Positions 1 to 6,959 of a stretch of DNA of 6,959 bases are shown in pieces. Source of the DNA: Mariprofundus sp. (GTDB taxonomy: Bacteria > Pseudomonadota > Zetaproteobacteria > Mariprofundales > Mariprofundaceae). Location: the NCBI GenBank assembly GCA_021772845.1, contig JAJFLF010000208.1, positions 1 to 6,959 of the forward strand, read 5' to 3'. The notes beneath the pieces are model-generated. The model was not told the origin of the DNA and did not search any database. It saw only the letters and a program-made list of their open reading frames with translations. The position numbers and the translations under genes are program-made. Each line of letters begins with the position of its first letter. Within the stretch, counting starts at the first letter, position 1.

Positions 1-269
1 TTATATACCCCATTCTTAAGTGATTCGGCATTCACCCGAATTGGACCATAAGTATATTTTACTTTTTTACCGGATTCGGCGACCTGAGAACGTTTGCGCA
101 ATTTGCTCTTTTCATTGCCGCTAGCATCAAAAAATTGCCAGATGAGCTCACTCATCACAGCAGGCTCAAATTCAGGATGGGGCACCTCAGCCTCAAAACT
201 GAGTTCATCACCATCACTGACTGTCCCATGAATCTCGCCACCGCCATGCATCAATCCGACAATTTTGAA
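1..269 (-). repeat. Tandem beta-type domain repeat C, partial and diverged (residues 1440-1528 onward)
   Basis: Third repeat, cut by the window edge. It opens with FKIVGLMHGGGE at the same 134-residue offset and keeps the LIW motif. It then reaches LKNGVY, the counterpart of KSGRYSI in repeat B, about 12 residues early. The missing stretch corresponds to the Cys-to-Cys loop of A and B, and both cysteines are absent. Further repeats may lie beyond the window. Confidence 0.72.
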
Positions 270-3200
270 TTCAGATAGTTTTATCTCCTGCGCCTGAACC
301 GGCAACAGAAGCTGATCAGAAACAGATATATCAGGATTATCAATCAGAGCATGTTTGAGTGCGATGCTATAACGGCCCGACTTCATATTTCTCATCTTAT
401 ATTTCAACCTAGCCTGATAATCGCTGCCACTCTGTCCTACACAGCGCGAGTCTGAACCCGATAGCAATAGACCATCGTCAGCATAACGACATGTTTTGAC
501 AAATATCTCCACGCCATCCGGACTACTCAATCGCCACGTCAATGACCTTCGCACAGCCAGTTTCTCTTCTGATTCAGCCAGTGCGGCAACAGCACTGAAT
601 AGCACAACATCACCTGCGATTATCGCTTCACTGATCCCTCCTCCACCAGCCATGCTCGCCTCAACCTTTAACGGAGCCAGCTCCACGCGCTGCGATTGCA
701 CTTTAAAGTCCAGATGCGATGAAACAGATATTTCCGTCTCTTCCAGCAGATAATGGCGCAAAGAGACCCGATATTTTCCGCTCTCAACATCCTTGATCTC
801 AAATCTAAACATGGCCTGATAATTCACCCCACTCTGTGTCTCACAGGCGGAAGCAGAACCGGATATGGTTTGCCCCTGCTCATCATAGTTGCATGTTTGG
901 GAGAGCAGCTCCCGATTATCCATGGAGATGAATGTCCAGCTCAAACCGCGTCGGCGAGCAGGATATTCCGATGCATATGGCACCGTAGTCTGAAACTTGA
1001 CCATTTTACCAGTAGGTACAACAGCTGCAGCAATCGCCTCACCGGACGCATCCAGATAGCCCTTGATTGTGAACGCATCCAGCTTGCGGGAGAGATAGTA
1101 TTCTTTGAATTCGACCAGCAGTTTTTTGCGATGCTCGCCATGGTAACGAGCACGCTTGAGCGCCTTGTTCTGCTGCGCATCATTGCCATGACTCAAACTG
1201 AAAAAACGCTGCCACTCAGCCCACCAGATATCATGAAAATAGATTTTGGAAAACATCTGCTCATCAAACTCACTATCCAGCTCTGAATCTGGAAGCGCCT
1301 CTTGTTTGATTGTTATCAGCTCCTGATGAAGCTCTCGTCTGATCTTCTTAAACTGCTCGATTTCTCTCTCTGCAATCTTTTCATCACTCTCAGCCTGGGC
1401 AGCAAGCAGTACCGGCCCGGTCAACACCCTGAGCCCCTGATCTATCGGCTTTCCACCAGCAAATGCGCCCTCCAATTGTCCACGCAGATTTAGAATAGCT
1501 GTGTATTTTTCAGTATAACGCAGGATCACCTTTGTGGCTTTGACATAGTCCGTTTCATTCCAGCCCTGATCCATCTGAGTGCGTTTCACATCCACCAACC
1601 AGGTAAGTGCATCTCTTGCTTTTCCAACAAGAGTGTTGCCTGTCTCACTGGTCAGGTTTCTGATCGCCTCTTTCCGGATTTTCAACGCCCTCAAGACCCT
1701 GAACAGCTCCTTTCTGATCTCCTTCACCTGCCCCATATCGATGGCCAGCTCAGCCTGTTTTCGTTTTTCCAAATCCTCAATCATGCGTTTGATAAATAGA
1801 TGTTTCACCATCGCCCAACGCGCCCAACTCTTGTCCCGGAAGTGCCTCCTGGTTTTCTCGCCGATATATTTGCCTTTAATCAGTCCATCCAACATCACCA
1901 GCATAGGGTCTTTATCGCGCAGATTGCTGCGTAGAATCTGCTCTTCATCATAGACACCTGAAATACCAAAGGTGTAGTCATGGTACTCACGATCTTCAAG
2001 TCGCTTTTTAATATCATCCTGATACATCTGAATAACATTGCGGCTTTGGGCCAGATAATCTTCAATAACAATCACCTTCCCCTTGATACGAACCTTCACC
2101 AGCTTCCAGTCGCCTACCTTGCCTTGGCCATAACGGGTAGTTTTACCTTTGCTGATCAGTTTAAAGGTGGCATGGTCGTACAGCTCATCCACATAGAGTG
2201 TCAGCTCCGTAGACCAGTAGAGGTTCACGCCGGTCTCTGCTGCCACCATGCCTAGGCTCACAGCGGCCTCTGCCAGTGCAAACGGAGGCACAATAGTTGT
2301 GGTGAGGTCCCACGTTGCCAACAGGTAGTTTCCCTGAATAGCATGATCGAGCGTAGAGAAACCCGGCACACGACGCCGGATAACCTCAACCGCTAATCCC
2401 TCCCACCCCTTCTTATTGAATGAGTCGTAATACGCATCCAGTTCCATAATCAGATTAATGCGACCAATCGCTTTCACCGCCATACGATCCGGCGCACTTC
2501 TAGCCAGATGATCTGAGAAACCGACATTCACCCCCTTAACCCCTCTACCCACCAGGCTGTTATGCCAGCGGCTATTCATTTTGAACTGGACCTCGGCTAA
2601 GCGTTTATTCGCCCTGTTCGTAAAATCAGTACTGATCTGTGTTAACTTACCTAGCTTGGAAGATCTTTTTCCTGTCGAAATTGTATCCGGCTGCTCCATC
2701 GCATTTTTTGTTTTCTGATAATCCTCTAAAAAGGCTTCAAAACTCTCGTCTCCACGCAGGTGCCCCAATAATTTTTGATCCATAAAATCAAGAACCGTAT
2801 CGACCCGACCTAAGGTGGCTTCATCAGCACTACTCATCATTCTCATGGTACTGCGTATGGCGTGTGCGGAGGCTATTTTGAGTGCTTCCGGCCCACCCTC
2901 GGTTGCAAGTTTCCTGAGATATTCAAGCTGTTTCTTCACATCCAGCGGAGCCCTGCGCGGCCCACTGGCACCAAGCTCTTTATCCAATGCTTTGATCAGT
3001 TTATCCACCTGTTTTTTGGTTTTCTTGATCTCCCCGGAAACAGCCAGTTTATCATGTTTAAATACCTTATATTCGACCTCCACCATCTGCTTCACTGTCT
3101 CTAGATCTTTTTTTAAATTATCAATACGCATCTGTGTTGGTTTATCGGGATCACCGCCTCTCTTCTTAGCGTCCTCCATAATCTGTTTCAGCTCGTCAAA

Positions 3201-4586
3201 TTCGGTTTTCATGGTTGTGTATTTCGAATCAAAAACGGTTTGGGCGTTATGCCACATGGCAGCGCGCACCTCGCTGAAGAGAGTCTGCAACAACTTATCA
3301 TTAGCCTTCACCACAGCCTTGAGTTGCCCGTTTGCTGTGGGACGTACATCAGCCTCGTATGGCAGCATGCCTTGTCCGAAATGTGCTTCAATACGAGCCA
3401 GAATCTTACTGGCATCGGGGCTTTTTTCGTTTTTAAGTATCACCAGATCATGCGCCAGCTGAGATAGTTTCTTATCCTTAGATGTATCCCGACCCAAATC
3501 AGTGCTGGCAGACTTATCACTTCGATTAAGATACTTGGCTGATTTCACAAATAGCTCCATCGGCCCGAATCTCTTTTTCCCTTTGACAATATCTCCCTCA
3601 AAATGGCGTATCATCTCCATCGAAAGGCCCGGTTCCGTACTATGTTGAGCTAGCGAAATCTTATCCGAATCGGCAACGCTCTTCTTATAATCATCATTGG
3701 CCTCTGATAATACGAGCAAGCGTTCAATTTCTGCTTCGCCAGACAAACCTCTACCAGGTCCACCTGTTGAGAGCGGGTAGAGCTTACCCTCGATCATTGC
3801 CGCCCGTCCAAATTCAGCACCATGTGCTCCGACATAGACATAATGCTCGGCTTTACCATGACGTGTAGAGACTGTATCAAACGCATCCGGAGCTAATCCG
3901 CCGGTAACCTTATGAATAAACTCAGTAAAATGATTATTTAACGTCCGTAATACCGCGTCATCTAGCCCTACAAAACTGAAGTCAATATCTCCCGCAACGG
4001 TCAGAGCATGAACGTCCTGATTGGCCCATGCCCCAATCTTGGCCAATAAAACACCGCCGTATTTGGCAAGAGCATCGCCCCCTGTCTTCCGGCACGCATC
4101 CCTGATGCCTTCCTCCACCATCTCCCGACGCCATGTGAGAAGTATCTTTTCTGCTATGGAACCACCTGCGTTATAACGCTCACCCAGCAACTCTATCAAA
4201 CCACTCTTACCCGAGAGCTTTTCAACGGTAGTTTTCACTTCCATGACATCAAACATGGTTCCACCATGTTTTGCTAATTCTTTAAAAAAATCTTTGGGAT
4301 GCATATCACCCATATGAACTGCTTCAAGGTTACGTGCGATGAACCACTGCAAGGAGGTCGGTTTGAATTGTTTGATCTGGAGAAAATCCCGATCCTCTTC
4401 AGGCGGGAGAACAGACTCTTCGGCTTTGCCTTTATCTTCTCCAGAGTTGGTCAGGGTAGAGAAGAACTTATCGGCTGCAAAAGCAGGCTCAGGCAGCAGT
4501 GAAAAGAGGGAACAAGATACAAGCAGACTCAGAGAAATGCATAATACCAACTGTTTTAGCTGCACTGCTCTAAGTAAATTCAACAT
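1..4586 (-). CDS. Giant exported protein of unknown function, 3' end beyond window; NTase-like motif, coiled coils, tandem beta domains
   Basis: An uninterrupted frame of 1528 complete codons starts at the ATG at 4586-4584 and leaves the window at base 1 with no stop. I do not recognise a named family. Residues 1-37 look like a Sec signal: R6 and K11, a hydrophobic core about 13-31, then AFA before A38-D39. A possible lipobox, LVSC, ends at C25. Residues about 150-360 carry I184-G185-A186, then D200-I201-D202-F203, D237, and K351-Y352-L353-N354-R355, a layout like polymerase-beta-type nucleotidyltransferases. Lys/Glu-rich helices, probably coiled coil, lie near 420-540, 919-974 and 1062-1096. 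Residues 765-789 are hydrophobic and could be a membrane or buried helix. From 1172 onward there are 134-residue tandem domains. The start is three bases after the TPR gene's stop, with only a weak GAG (4595-4593) ahead, which suggests translational coupling. The open frame is near certain; export is likely; enzymatic function is unproven. Confidence 0.93.
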   Translation of the reverse strand, partial: MLNLLRAVQLKQLVLCISLSLLVSCSLFSLLPEPAFAADKFFSTLTNSGEDKGKAEESVLPPEEDRDFLQIKQFKPTSLQWFIARNLEAVHMGDMHPKDFFKELAKHGGTMFDVMEVKTTVEKLSGKSGLIELLGERYNAGGSIAEKILLTWRREMVEEGIRDACRKTGGDALAKYGGVLLAKIGAWANQDVHALTVAGDIDFSFVGLDDAVLRTLNNHFTEFIHKVTGGLAPDAFDTVSTRHGKAEHYVYVGAHGAEFGRAAMIEGKLYPLSTGGPGRGLSGEAEIERLLVLSEANDDYKKSVADSDKISLAQHSTEPGLSMEMIRHFEGDIVKGKKRFGPMELFVKSAKYLNRSDKSASTDLGRDTSKDKKLSQLAHDLVILKNEKSPDASKILARIEAHFGQGMLPYEADVRPTANGQLKAVVKANDKLLQTLFSEVRAAMWHNAQTVFDSKYTTMKTEFDELKQIMEDAKKRGGDPDKPTQMRIDNLKKDLETVKQMVEVEYKVFKHDKLAVSGEIKKTKKQVDKLIKALDKELGASGPRRAPLDVKKQLEYLRKLATEGGPEALKIASAHAIRSTMRMMSSADEATLGRVDTVLDFMDQKLLGHLRGDESFEAFLEDYQKTKNAMEQPDTISTGKRSSKLGKLTQISTDFTNRANKRLAEVQFKMNSRWHNSLVGRGVKGVNVGFSDHLARSAPDRMAVKAIGRINLIMELDAYYDSFNKKGWEGLAVEVIRRRVPGFSTLDHAIQGNYLLATWDLTTTIVPPFALAEAAVSLGMVAAETGVNLYWSTELTLYVDELYDHATFKLISKGKTTRYGQGKVGDWKLVKVRIKGKVIVIEDYLAQSRNVIQMYQDDIKKRLEDREYHDYTFGISGVYDEEQILRSNLRDKDPMLVMLDGLIKGKYIGEKTRRHFRDKSWARWAMVKHLFIKRMIEDLEKRKQAELAIDMGQVKEIRKELFRVLRALKIRKEAIRNLTSETGNTLVGKARDALTWLVDVKRTQMDQGWNETDYVKATKVILRYTEKYTAILNLRGQLEGAFAGGKPIDQGLRVLTGPVLLAAQAESDEKIAEREIEQFKKIRRELHQELITIKQEALPDSELDSEFDEQMFSKIYFHDIWWAEWQRFFSLSHGNDAQQNKALKRARYHGEHRKKLLVEFKEYYLSRKLDAFTIKGYLDASGEAIAAAVVPTGKMVKFQTTVPYASEYPARRRGLSWTFISMDNRELLSQTCNYDEQGQTISGSASACETQSGVNYQAMFRFEIKDVESGKYRVSLRHYLLEETEISVSSHLDFKVQSQRVELAPLKVEASMAGGGGISEAIIAGDVVLFSAVAALAESEEKLAVRRSLTWRLSSPDGVEIFVKTCRYADDGLLLSGSDSRCVGQSGSDYQARLKYKMRNMKSGRYSIALKHALIDNPDISVSDQLLLPVQAQEIKLSEFKIVGLMHGGGEIHGTVSDGDELSFEAEVPHPEFEPAVMSELIWQFFDASGNEKSKLRKRSQVAESGKKVKYTYGPIRVNAESLKNGVY
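270..671 (-). repeat. Tandem beta-type domain repeat B (residues 1306-1439 of the giant protein)
   Basis: Second repeat, opening with LKVEASM followed by a four-glycine run. It keeps the framework of repeat A at identical offsets: LTW, C1366 and C1382 sixteen apart, SGSDYQA, SGRYSIAL and ISVSDQL. DNA similarity survives around the second Cys: both copies read cctgataat followed shortly by ccactctgt on the plus strand. This argues for duplication rather than convergence. Confidence 0.85.
672..1073 (-). repeat. Tandem beta-type domain repeat A (residues 1172-1305 of the giant protein)
   Basis: First of three in-frame repeats spaced exactly 134 residues (402 bases) apart. It opens with FTIKGYL, has LSW at 1215-1217, a Cys pair C1232/C1248 sixteen residues apart, then SGVNYQA, SGKYRVSL and EISVSS. 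The alternating hydrophobic pattern suggests a beta-sandwich (Ig-like) fold; this is inferred. My ungapped hand count gives about 41 of 134 identities with repeat B. The Cys pair probably forms a disulfide, which would fit an exported protein. Confidence 0.85.
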
Positions 4587-4589
4587 GTT

Positions 4590-6284
4590 TTACTCGAGAA
4601 TCAACATATCCCCATCACCCGAACTAGATGGGGCTGGGGTTACATGGCGTGGTGTAAATGGTGGTGCGGCAGTTGTAGCAGCAGGTGATCGTGTTGAGGG
4701 CAGACCAATCTTTGGTGCGGCAGGTGGTATTTTCATATTGCCATAGAGATCAGGATAAGCCTGTGATGAAGGATATGCTTGCACCGATTTGGGTAGCGCT
4801 GAGCTCTCAATACCCAATACAAACGAGAGTTTGCGCCTGTCCCGATATAGCGGTGCAAAAAGGCGCGCCTCATTGCCCGTCACCCACTTCGACACAGATT
4901 GTGGTATCAAACCAAAAGTGATCAATGTTTTGTATGCAACATCGATTCTACCCTGAGCAGCCTGAGCCAATGCTTCAACCATGCTCACTCTTGCTCTCTG
5001 CTGCTGATCTAACTCAGGAAAATGTTGTCTGATATGGCGTAGAGCCTGCATAGCCAGTGCAGGATGGCCTGCTACAGAGGCAAATCGCGCATAATCCACC
5101 AGTATGCGAAGCTTATCGGGATTATCACTGTTCAGTTGATCTGCCCCCTTTCTCAGCATCTCACCAACAAGAGCGAGTGGCATGCCCTCCTTCAAATAGG
5201 CAAAGGATTGCGGCTGATCCATGTAAAGGTGGATCTCTTTTTTCCACAGAGCATAGGCATCCAGATCAGAGGCTTTGTTAAAAAGCATCATGCCCTCCTC
5301 TGCAAAACCGACCCGGTAAACTAGAGTGGATCTCTTGGCGATCAGATACGCTTTCAACATGCGTGAACTACCGGAAACATTGCTCCACTGAATCAGAAAG
5401 CGCATCTGCAGGTTATCACGCCCCTGCCATATTCTTGCGTCACCGATCAATGGATCTATTCCATTTAACGTGGCTTCTGAATCGGGATTTCGGCTAATTA
5501 GATCAGTGATTCTGGCTAAGACATGCTCAGCTTCAGACAACTTATTTTTGGAGATCAGTTCGACACACCTCTGGTGCAATCGTGAAAATTGGCGCTCCAG
5601 TTCAGCAGCGTTTTGACTCTTCGCCTCTCCTTTAGGCCGAGGCTGCATAGACTTCATTCTTACCGGCTGAATCGAATTTTGCGCTATATTACTAGGGGCT
5701 ATCTCTCCCCCTGCTCTTTCCAGTATTTTTTCATACTTCTTCGCTTTATATTTAATGCCCTCAGCATGATACAGCTTGATGAGATACTGCAACGATTCCT
5801 GTTCCCTATATTTCGCTTTAATCAGCTTCTTCAGCCTCTTTTCAACACCCCGGCGATAGCGCCGGTTATCCATATCGATTCGCACAACCTCAAAAAGCCA
5901 TTTCCACTGATCAGGCTCCATTTTAAATGCACGAATAAAAGCGCTCTTAGCTTTTTCATGATGGCCAAGTTTCTCCTCAGCGTGAGCCAGACCAGCCAAT
6001 GCGCCCACATGTTTCGAATTCAGTAAAAGCAGGTATTTATAACGTTTGATGGCTTTTCGATAATCTCCCCGCAGTTCAGATATGCGAGCCAGCAGAAAAC
6101 GAGCTTCCAAGTGCTTCTTCTTCATGGACAGTGCCCGATTTAATGTCATCTCAGCAGCATCATAGGCCTGAGTATTAAGCTGTTCTTTGGCCTGACTGAC
6201 AAGCGTACTCACATCAGCGGCCATAGCTGGAAAACTAAAACAAAGGAGAGCCAGGCCCGTCCATGAAAGCATTAAGTATCTCAT
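4590..6284 (-). CDS. Exported TPR-repeat protein with Pro/Ala-rich tail, unknown specific role
   Basis: A 564-residue protein, counted from the ATG at 6284-6282. An in-frame ATG at 6308 exists, but only the 6284 start has a good Shine-Dalgarno (GGAG, five bases upstream) and puts the signal peptide at the N terminus. Residues 1-22 are a Sec signal: R2, a hydrophobic core, and AMA before A23-D24. Tetratricopeptide-like helix pairs follow at about 25-57, 59-91 and 93-126, with a weaker, Lys/Arg-rich one or two to about 195. TPRs bind other proteins; no catalytic motif is visible. Residues about 235-500 are helical and may hold degenerate TPRs. The tail (501-564) is rich in Pro, Ala, Ser and Thr, includes QAYP twice, and looks disordered. 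The next gene starts three bases after the stop, so this is probably an assembly or scaffold partner of that giant protein (inference). The promoter at 6336-6364 likely drives both. Confidence 0.93.
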   Translation of the reverse strand: MRYLMLSWTGLALLCFSFPAMAADVSTLVSQAKEQLNTQAYDAAEMTLNRALSMKKKHLEARFLLARISELRGDYRKAIKRYKYLLLLNSKHVGALAGLAHAEEKLGHHEKAKSAFIRAFKMEPDQWKWLFEVVRIDMDNRRYRRGVEKRLKKLIKAKYREQESLQYLIKLYHAEGIKYKAKKYEKILERAGGEIAPSNIAQNSIQPVRMKSMQPRPKGEAKSQNAAELERQFSRLHQRCVELISKNKLSEAEHVLARITDLISRNPDSEATLNGIDPLIGDARIWQGRDNLQMRFLIQWSNVSGSSRMLKAYLIAKRSTLVYRVGFAEEGMMLFNKASDLDAYALWKKEIHLYMDQPQSFAYLKEGMPLALVGEMLRKGADQLNSDNPDKLRILVDYARFASVAGHPALAMQALRHIRQHFPELDQQQRARVSMVEALAQAAQGRIDVAYKTLITFGLIPQSVSKWVTGNEARLFAPLYRDRRKLSFVLGIESSALPKSVQAYPSSQAYPDLYGNMKIPPAAPKIGLPSTRSPAATTAAPPFTPRHVTPAPSSSGDGDMLILE

Positions 6285-6289
6285 AATAG

Positions 6290-6293
6290 CTCC
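6290..6293 (-). promoter_or_regulatory. Ribosome binding site that fixes the TPR-protein start
   Basis: GGAG on the minus strand lies five bases before the ATG at 6284-6282. The alternative in-frame ATG at 6308 has no purine-rich sequence at a suitable distance and would put eight residues, including two Asp, ahead of the signal peptide. Confidence 0.7.
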
Positions 6294-6335
6294 ATCCCAA
6301 TCACACATGTCGCTGTATTAAAAGTTCAACAGAAT

Positions 6336-6364
6336 ACTATACCGGAAAAGTCAGTCTTTTCCAA
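6336..6364 (-). promoter_or_regulatory. Candidate sigma70 promoter for the TPR / giant-protein operon
   Basis: Reading the minus strand, TTGGAA (6364-6359, 4 of 6 to TTGACA) is followed after exactly 17 bases by TATAGT (6341-6336, 5 of 6 to TATAAT). Transcription would begin near 6329, leaving a leader of about 45 bases before the ATG at 6284. It lies in the only intergenic gap upstream of the two-gene unit. No transcript evidence is available. Confidence 0.6.
6344..6362. promoter_or_regulatory. Perfect inverted repeat inside the promoter spacer, candidate operator
   Basis: GGAAAAG (6344-6350), a five-base centre TCAGT, and CTTTTCC (6356-6362) form a perfect 7-bp inverted repeat. It sits between the -35 and -10 hexamers and overlaps the -35. 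No T-tract follows on either strand, so an intrinsic terminator is unlikely. A dimeric regulator bound here would block RNA polymerase. The regulator is unknown. Confidence 0.4.
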
Positions 6365-6428
6365 TATGCAATGCGGAGATGTAGGTACAAAAAAAGGTAA
6401 GGTTGTTATTTGTGGCTAATAAACAGGC

Positions 6429-6959
6429 TTATGAATCCAACGCTTCTTGTTTGGCTTCGATCTCTTCCCAGCGGGCATATGACGTTTCGAGTTTGGACTC
6501 TATGTCGCTTAAGCGTGACTGATCTGCCTGAAAGGCTTCGGGATTGGTGGTGAAATAATCAGCGTCACAGAAGCGGGCTTCGATCTCGACTTTTTCTGCT
6601 TCCATACTTTCAATTTGAAGCGGCAGGTTATCCAGTTCAGACTGGTCTTTGTAGCTCAGTTTTTTCTTTTTCTTTTCCTGTTTGGGCGCTGCTGCCACAA
6701 TCTTTTTAGGTTTAGCCGCCACCCGTTCTAATTCTTTCTCTTCGTTTCTGCGCGTTTTCCAGGCCAGATAATCAGAATAGCCGCCTTCGATTGGAATGAT
6801 TAGACCATCGCCTTCAAAAGCCAACACACGCGATGCTACCCGATCCATAAACGCACGGTCATGGGAGACCACAATCACGGTGCCGTCATATTTGGCCAGT
6901 GCCTGTTCCAACACAGTTAATGTGCCGATATCCAGATCATTGGTCGGTTCATCCAGCAC
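6429..6959 (-). CDS. uup: ABC-F family ATPase, Uup type, C-terminal 176 residues (5' end outside window)
   Basis: The frame is open to the right edge and ends in TAA at 6431-6429. The first codon in the window, GTG, is an internal valine and not a start. Visible motifs of the second nucleotide-binding domain are Walker B with D-loop (LDEPTNDLD, fragment residues 2-10) and the H-loop (VSHDR, near 33-37). A basic Lys/Ala linker runs from about 83 to 100. It is followed by the C-terminal coiled-coil domain (about 100-176), with LSYKDQSELDNLP and ARWEEIEAKQ, a pattern typical of Uup. ABC-F proteins are soluble ATPases that act on ribosomes rather than in transport. Uup has also been linked to stability of transposon-flanking DNA and to branched DNA. 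The Walker A and signature motifs lie outside the window. A related ABC-F paralogue is less likely because of the C-terminal domain. Confidence 0.92.
   Translation of the reverse strand: MLDEPTNDLDIGTLTVLEQALAKYDGTVIVVSHDRAFMDRVASRVLAFEGDGLIIPIEGGYSDYLAWKTRRNEEKELERVAAKPKKIVAAAPKQEKKKKKLSYKDQSELDNLPLQIESMEAEKVEIEARFCDADYFTTNPEAFQADQSRLSDIESKLETSYARWEEIEAKQEALDS

Noticed and set aside
753..1286. Plus-strand open frame of 177 codons
   Set aside because: Antisense to the coding region that holds repeat A and the helical segment before it. The minus-strand frame shows conserved tandem repeats, so this one is a shadow.
2815..3462. Plus-strand open frame of 215 codons
   Set aside because: It lies wholly antisense to the giant gene. 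Its Ser/Cys/Leu-rich composition is what the reverse reading of Lys/Glu-rich helical codons gives, and no domain is recognisable.
5589..6026. Plus-strand open frame of 145 codons opposite the TPR gene
   Set aside because: The minus-strand frame encodes clear TPR motifs here; the plus-strand product has no recognisable features.
6285..6308. Longer N terminus of the TPR protein from the ATG at 6308
   Set aside because: No ribosome binding site precedes it, and it would add acidic residues before the signal peptide. The ATG at 6284 has GGAG five bases upstream.
6389..6395. T-run on the minus strand downstream of uup, as a possible terminator
   Set aside because: Seven Ts are present, but no GC-rich stem precedes them. 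The upstream sequence has almost no G to pair with its C-rich stretch; only a 5-bp AT stem is possible.
6957..6959. GTG at the right edge as the start of a short ATPase gene
   Set aside because: It directly precedes LDEPTNDLD, so it is an internal valine of the Walker B strand in a gene that continues beyond the window.
1..6959. tRNA, rRNA, CRISPR array, insertion sequence or attachment site
   Set aside because: No cloverleaf, direct-repeat/spacer pattern, transposase frame or flanking terminal repeats were seen; nearly all of the window is coding on the minus strand.

Overview
The window comes from a Gram-negative bacterium, most likely a proteobacterium. The base composition is mid-range (a little under 50% GC by eye), one gene is a clear Uup-type ABC-F ATPase, and two genes encode Sec signal peptides of Gram-negative type. 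I cannot name the genus from sequence alone. All three protein genes lie on the minus strand, so the window reads from right to left.

Right end (6959 to 6429): the last 176 codons of an ABC-F ATPase, best matched to Uup. It has the second Walker B, the H-loop switch histidine, a Lys/Ala-rich linker and the C-terminal coiled-coil domain. About 145 bases follow that hold a sigma70-like promoter. Its 17-base spacer overlaps a perfect 7-bp inverted repeat, a candidate operator.

Middle (6284 to 4590): a 564-residue exported TPR protein with a Pro/Ala/Ser-rich tail. Its stop codon is three bases from the start of the next gene.

Left two thirds (4586 to 1): one very large open frame of at least 1528 codons. 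It has a signal sequence and no in-frame stop before it leaves the window. I recognise no named family. From N to C it shows a signal peptide, a segment carrying a nucleotidyltransferase-like motif (IGA-x13-DIDF, later KYLNR), three Lys/Glu-rich helical coiled-coil stretches, a hydrophobic patch near residues 765-789, and a C-terminal array of 134-residue tandem beta-type domains. Two of these domains carry a conserved Cys pair; the third has lost it and is cut by the window edge.

The TPR protein and the giant protein form a tight, probably translationally coupled pair, both sent through the Sec pathway. The simplest reading is a two-gene envelope or cell-surface system of unknown function, independent of the housekeeping uup gene upstream. 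This pair is the part of the window most likely to be undescribed.
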